A DNA stretch of 64,000 bases, from positions 506,645 to 570,644 of the forward strand of contig NZ_HG726019.1 of assembly GCF_000499785.1 (NCBI RefSeq), read 5' to 3'. Origin of the DNA: Bacteroides neonati (lineage in GTDB: Bacteria; Bacteroidota; Bacteroidia; Bacteroidales; Bacteroidaceae). Both the position numbers and the translations under genes were made by a program. The notes under the pieces were generated by a model, which saw only the letters and a list, made by a program, of their open reading frames with translations, did no database searches and was not told the origin of the DNA. Positions 61,814 to 64,000 of the stretch are shown here, piece by piece (positions within the stretch are counted from its first letter, which is position 1; every line of letters begins with the position of its first letter).

Positions 61814-63561
61814 TCGGCAATGTATTTTTTCTTCTCTATCTTCTGTTTGAGTGTTTTCGATTCGCTTCCCATCTCCAATGCCTGCTTCCAATACTTCAAG
61901 GCTCCCTCCACATCACCCGTTTTAAAGTAGATGTCGCCACAGTGCTCCAGTACAACGCTTCCTTGGGGTTCGTCGCTCTTTATGGCGTTGTCGATGTAGA
62001 TACGCGCTTCGGCATAATTGCCTTTCTCGAAGAGAATCCACGCGTAGGTATCGAGATAGGTGGCATTCTTAGGTTCGGCTTTGACCGTTTTGTAACTCAT
62101 CTCCTCGGCTTTATCGAGGTCGCGACGGGCTACCGAGAGGTAATAAGCATAGTTGTTGAGCGCACCGATGTTGGCGGGATTGTAAACCAGTGCCGAGTCG
62201 TAAGCAGCATAGGCTTCGAGCATCTTCTCTTTCTTATAGTACACATCGGCTATAAGAGTGTAAAAGTCGGACACAAGTTCTTTGTTGTTTGCGGGTGTTA
62301 CTGTATCAAGTGCTTTGAGCGACACATGGAGCACATCGTCCCAGCGTTCGGCCTGATTATAGGCAATGGCAAGGTAGAAGTAAAACTCAATTGCATCCGG
62401 GGTAGCCTCGATACCGGGTTCGCAGAGCCGGATTACTTCTTTATAATCCTCCTTGCGAACGGCAGCTCCAAGGAGCGTCATGCGGGCGGCACGGTTCGTC
62501 GGGTCGATCTGCAACACCTGTTCGAGTATCTTCAAAGAAGGTGCGACCATGTTTTTGGCTTGCAGGTATTGAGCGTACAGCATACGAATCTGGTCGTCTT
62601 CCAAGTCTTCCTGCAAGATGCGGTCGAAGAGTGAAATGACCCGGGTGCTGTCGCGATTCTCTTGTTCGTCTTGTACGATGAACTGGCGCATCACATTGAG
62701 CTTCGTTTCCGAAGGCACTTTCTTATTCAACAGGAGCGTATCTATTTGCTTCTCGTAGAGTTCCTTTTGCCCCGTTTGCTCGTAATAAGCCGCCAGGGAG
62801 AAGAGTGCGAGAGGATTGTCGGGTTCGACAGCCAGCACCTTCTGATAAATATCGTAAGCCTCCTTCTCCTTTTTGTTCTGCATATAGACATCGCCCAAGA
62901 CGACTTGGTAGCGCATATCCATCGGATACTCTTGCACCAGGCTCTCTATTTCGCGAAAAGCCATCTTCTCATCTTTCATTTGCAGATAGATGCGGAACTT
63001 CTCCATCGAGAGTTGTTCGCTCTTACCCAACCGATCTTCGAGGCGATCGAGTGTAGCGATTACTTTCTGATAATTCTCAGTCTGGTTGTACAGGTCGATG
63101 AGGTTGAACAGCGGATCTTGCTTACCCGGAAAGCGCACCACCATCTCTTCGAGCAGTTTGATCGCTTTGTCCTGCTGGTTCTGCTGCTGATACAAGCTAG
63201 ACAATGCCTGACTGTACCAGAAGTTATCGGGAGCATTGGCTACCGCCTGTTCGAGGGTAGCCTGTCCCTGCGGTACCATTTTGAGGTACATGTAGAATTG
63301 TGAAATCTCGTACAGTGCCGATGCTGCCTGCGGATTGATGGTTAAGCAGTGCTCGAGCAGGCCGAAGGCACCATCATAGTCCTTTTTAGCCTTCAGCCGA
63401 GTAGCTTCTAAGAAAAAGTAATCGTACTTCCGTTGCTGCTCCAGCGAAAGGATTTGCTCCTGCACCCGATCGACCGTAGCCGTCTTCTTCAGCTTGCCCG
63501 AAGAACCACATGCGGTAAGCAGGACTGTCAACAATAAGAGAAATGATATGTTAGCCTTCAT
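61810..63561 (-). CDS. TPR-repeat lipoprotein
   Basis: From 63561 the protein is 583 aa. The lipobox TACG gives Cys18, and the mature chain consists of about 12-14 tetratricopeptide repeats (for example LLEHCLTINPQAASALYEISQFYMYLK and later YDSALVYNPANIGALNNYAYYLS). It is a scaffold for protein-protein contacts on the periplasmic side. It is flanked by dut and DUF4292/envC in a cluster that seems common in Bacteroides. The extra 52 codons upstream (to 63717) overlap dut and are not likely coding. Confidence 0.87.
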   Translation of the reverse strand: MKANISFLLLLTVLLTACGSSGKLKKTATVDRVQEQILSLEQQRKYDYFFLEATRLKAKKDYDGAFGLLEHCLTINPQAASALYEISQFYMYLKMVPQGQATLEQAVANAPDNFWYSQALSSLYQQQNQQDKAIKLLEEMVVRFPGKQDPLFNLIDLYNQTENYQKVIATLDRLEDRLGKSEQLSMEKFRIYLQMKDEKMAFREIESLVQEYPMDMRYQVVLGDVYMQNKKEKEAYDIYQKVLAVEPDNPLALFSLAAYYEQTGQKELYEKQIDTLLLNKKVPSETKLNVMRQFIVQDEQENRDSTRVISLFDRILQEDLEDDQIRMLYAQYLQAKNMVAPSLKILEQVLQIDPTNRAARMTLLGAAVRKEDYKEVIRLCEPGIEATPDAIEFYFYLAIAYNQAERWDDVLHVSLKALDTVTPANNKELVSDFYTLIADVYYKKEKMLEAYAAYDSALVYNPANIGALNNYAYYLSVARRDLDKAEEMSYKTVKAEPKNATYLDTYAWILFEKGNYAEARIYIDNAIKSDEPQGSVVLEHCGDIYFKTGDVEGALKYWKQALEMGSESKTLKQKIEKKKYIAE

Positions 63562-63583
63562 TCTTGATTCGTTTATCTTTGTT

Positions 63584-64000
63584 TTAACTCTTTCCGGTAT
63601 GCCCGAAGCCACCCTCGCCGCGCTCTGTTTCGTCGAGCACGTGCACCTCCTGCCATTGAGCCTGCTCGTAGCGGGCAATGACCATTTGAGCAATGCGCTC
63701 GCCATCTTCAATAACAAAAGCTTCGGTAGAAAGATTCACCAAAATGATACAGATTTCTCCCCGGTAGTCGGCATCGATGGTGCCGGGAGAGTTTAAAACC
63801 GTGATTCCTTTCTTGATGGCCAGTCCGCTACGAGGACGTATCTGCGCCTCGAACCCTTGCGGAAGGGCTATATAGAGTCCTGTGGGGATCAAACAGCGTT
63901 GCATCGGAGCAAGCGTAACGGGTTCGGACAGGTTGGCACGAATATCCATCCCAGCCGATAGTTCGGTCGCATAAGCCGGCAGCGAATGCTTTGATTTATT
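63584..64000 (-). CDS. dut: dUTP diphosphatase (partial, runs off the window)
   Basis: The enzyme hydrolyses dUTP to dUMP, keeping uracil out of DNA and supplying dTMP synthesis. The family motifs are present: [11 protein letters not shown] near the visible start, [33 protein letters not shown] and the C-terminal GGFGHTGKS. An internal ATG at 63949 is not the start: the frame is open to the window edge and encodes [16 protein letters not shown], as in full-length dUTPases. Only a few N-terminal residues are missing. The stop is 22 bp before the TPR gene. Confidence 0.94.
   Translation of the reverse strand, partial: NKSKHSLPAYATELSAGMDIRANLSEPVTLAPMQRCLIPTGLYIALPQGFEAQIRPRSGLAIKKGITVLNSPGTIDADYRGEICIILVNLSTEAFVIEDGERIAQMVIARYEQAQWQEVHVLDETERGEGGFGHTGKS

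Noticed and set aside
61732..62634. 300-aa plus-strand frame inside the TPR lipoprotein gene
   Set aside because: Shadow frame; TPR and lipobox on the minus strand are decisive.

Overview
The window is chromosomal DNA of a member of the Bacteroidales, most likely Bacteroides or a close relative. The reasons are repeated -7 boxes of the form TAnnTTTG about 20 nt downstream of TTG/TTTG, SusC/SusD outer-membrane pairs, Bacteroidetes-only families (DUF3244, DUF3316, DUF4292, PG0541-type small protein), many lipoproteins, a tandem rRNA-type promoter and leader matching those I remember from Bacteroides, and few Shine-Dalgarno sequences. Taxonomy below this level cannot be decided by eye.

Layout. 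1-3.7 kb: the end of an unidentified gene, a two-TM protein, a membrane-anchored MutS-like ATPase, a candidate small RNA, and a secreted protein. 3.8-10.2 kb: a complete histidine-degradation operon (hutU, ftcD, hutI, cyclodeaminase, hutH) ending in a clear terminator. 10.4-17.1 kb: a TetR regulator, then a TolC/MFP/RND efflux operon with a PG0541-like PII-type protein. 17.2-21.1 kb: two SGNH-hydrolase-like proteins and an MBOAT acyltransferase in an overlapping operon, probably for O-acylation of a surface glycan. 21.4-22.7 kb: a chimeric locus. A tandem rRNA promoter and leader runs into the first 12 nt of 16S rRNA, which then switches to about 760 bp of unrelated DNA with small ORFs and hairpins. 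That DNA ends inside nrfA, which has lost its last two haem sites. 22.7-24.2 kb: truncated nrfA and intact nrfH. 24.3-30.2 kb: a G-rich inverted repeat, a nucleotide pyrophosphatase/phosphodiesterase, and an AT-rich island (TPR regulator-like lipoprotein, DUF3244, SurA/DsbA-like lipoprotein, unknown Cys-containing lipoprotein). 30.2-37.3 kb: FKBP, glycyl-tRNA synthetase, topoisomerase IV subunit A, DUF3316 and S41 peptidase genes. 37.4 kb: tRNA-Leu(UAG). 37.7-46.1 kb: a SusC/SusD/GH3/GH144 utilization locus best explained as beta-1,2-glucan degradation. 46.1-53.6 kb, minus strand: an outer-membrane beta-barrel protein, a MgtC/DUF4010 membrane protein, a CYTH triphosphatase-like protein, a phosphate-type porin, a 44-aa membrane peptide, and prfB with its programmed +1 frameshift. 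53.6-59.7 kb: an M16 peptidase, a long-chain acyl-CoA ligase and an M20 hydrolase. 59.9-64.0 kb, minus strand: a dut, TPR lipoprotein, DUF4292 lipoprotein and EnvC-like cluster. dut runs off the window.

Most of the window is ordinary core or accessory Bacteroides content. The parts that deserve attention are the rRNA-leader/nrfA junction with its embedded small genes, the candidate small RNAs at 2.9 kb and 22.45 kb, the AT-rich lipoprotein/thioredoxin island, and a family of degenerate intergenic arrays that share a 22-bp period in three unrelated places. Their units can fold into hairpins, and some stem changes are compensatory.
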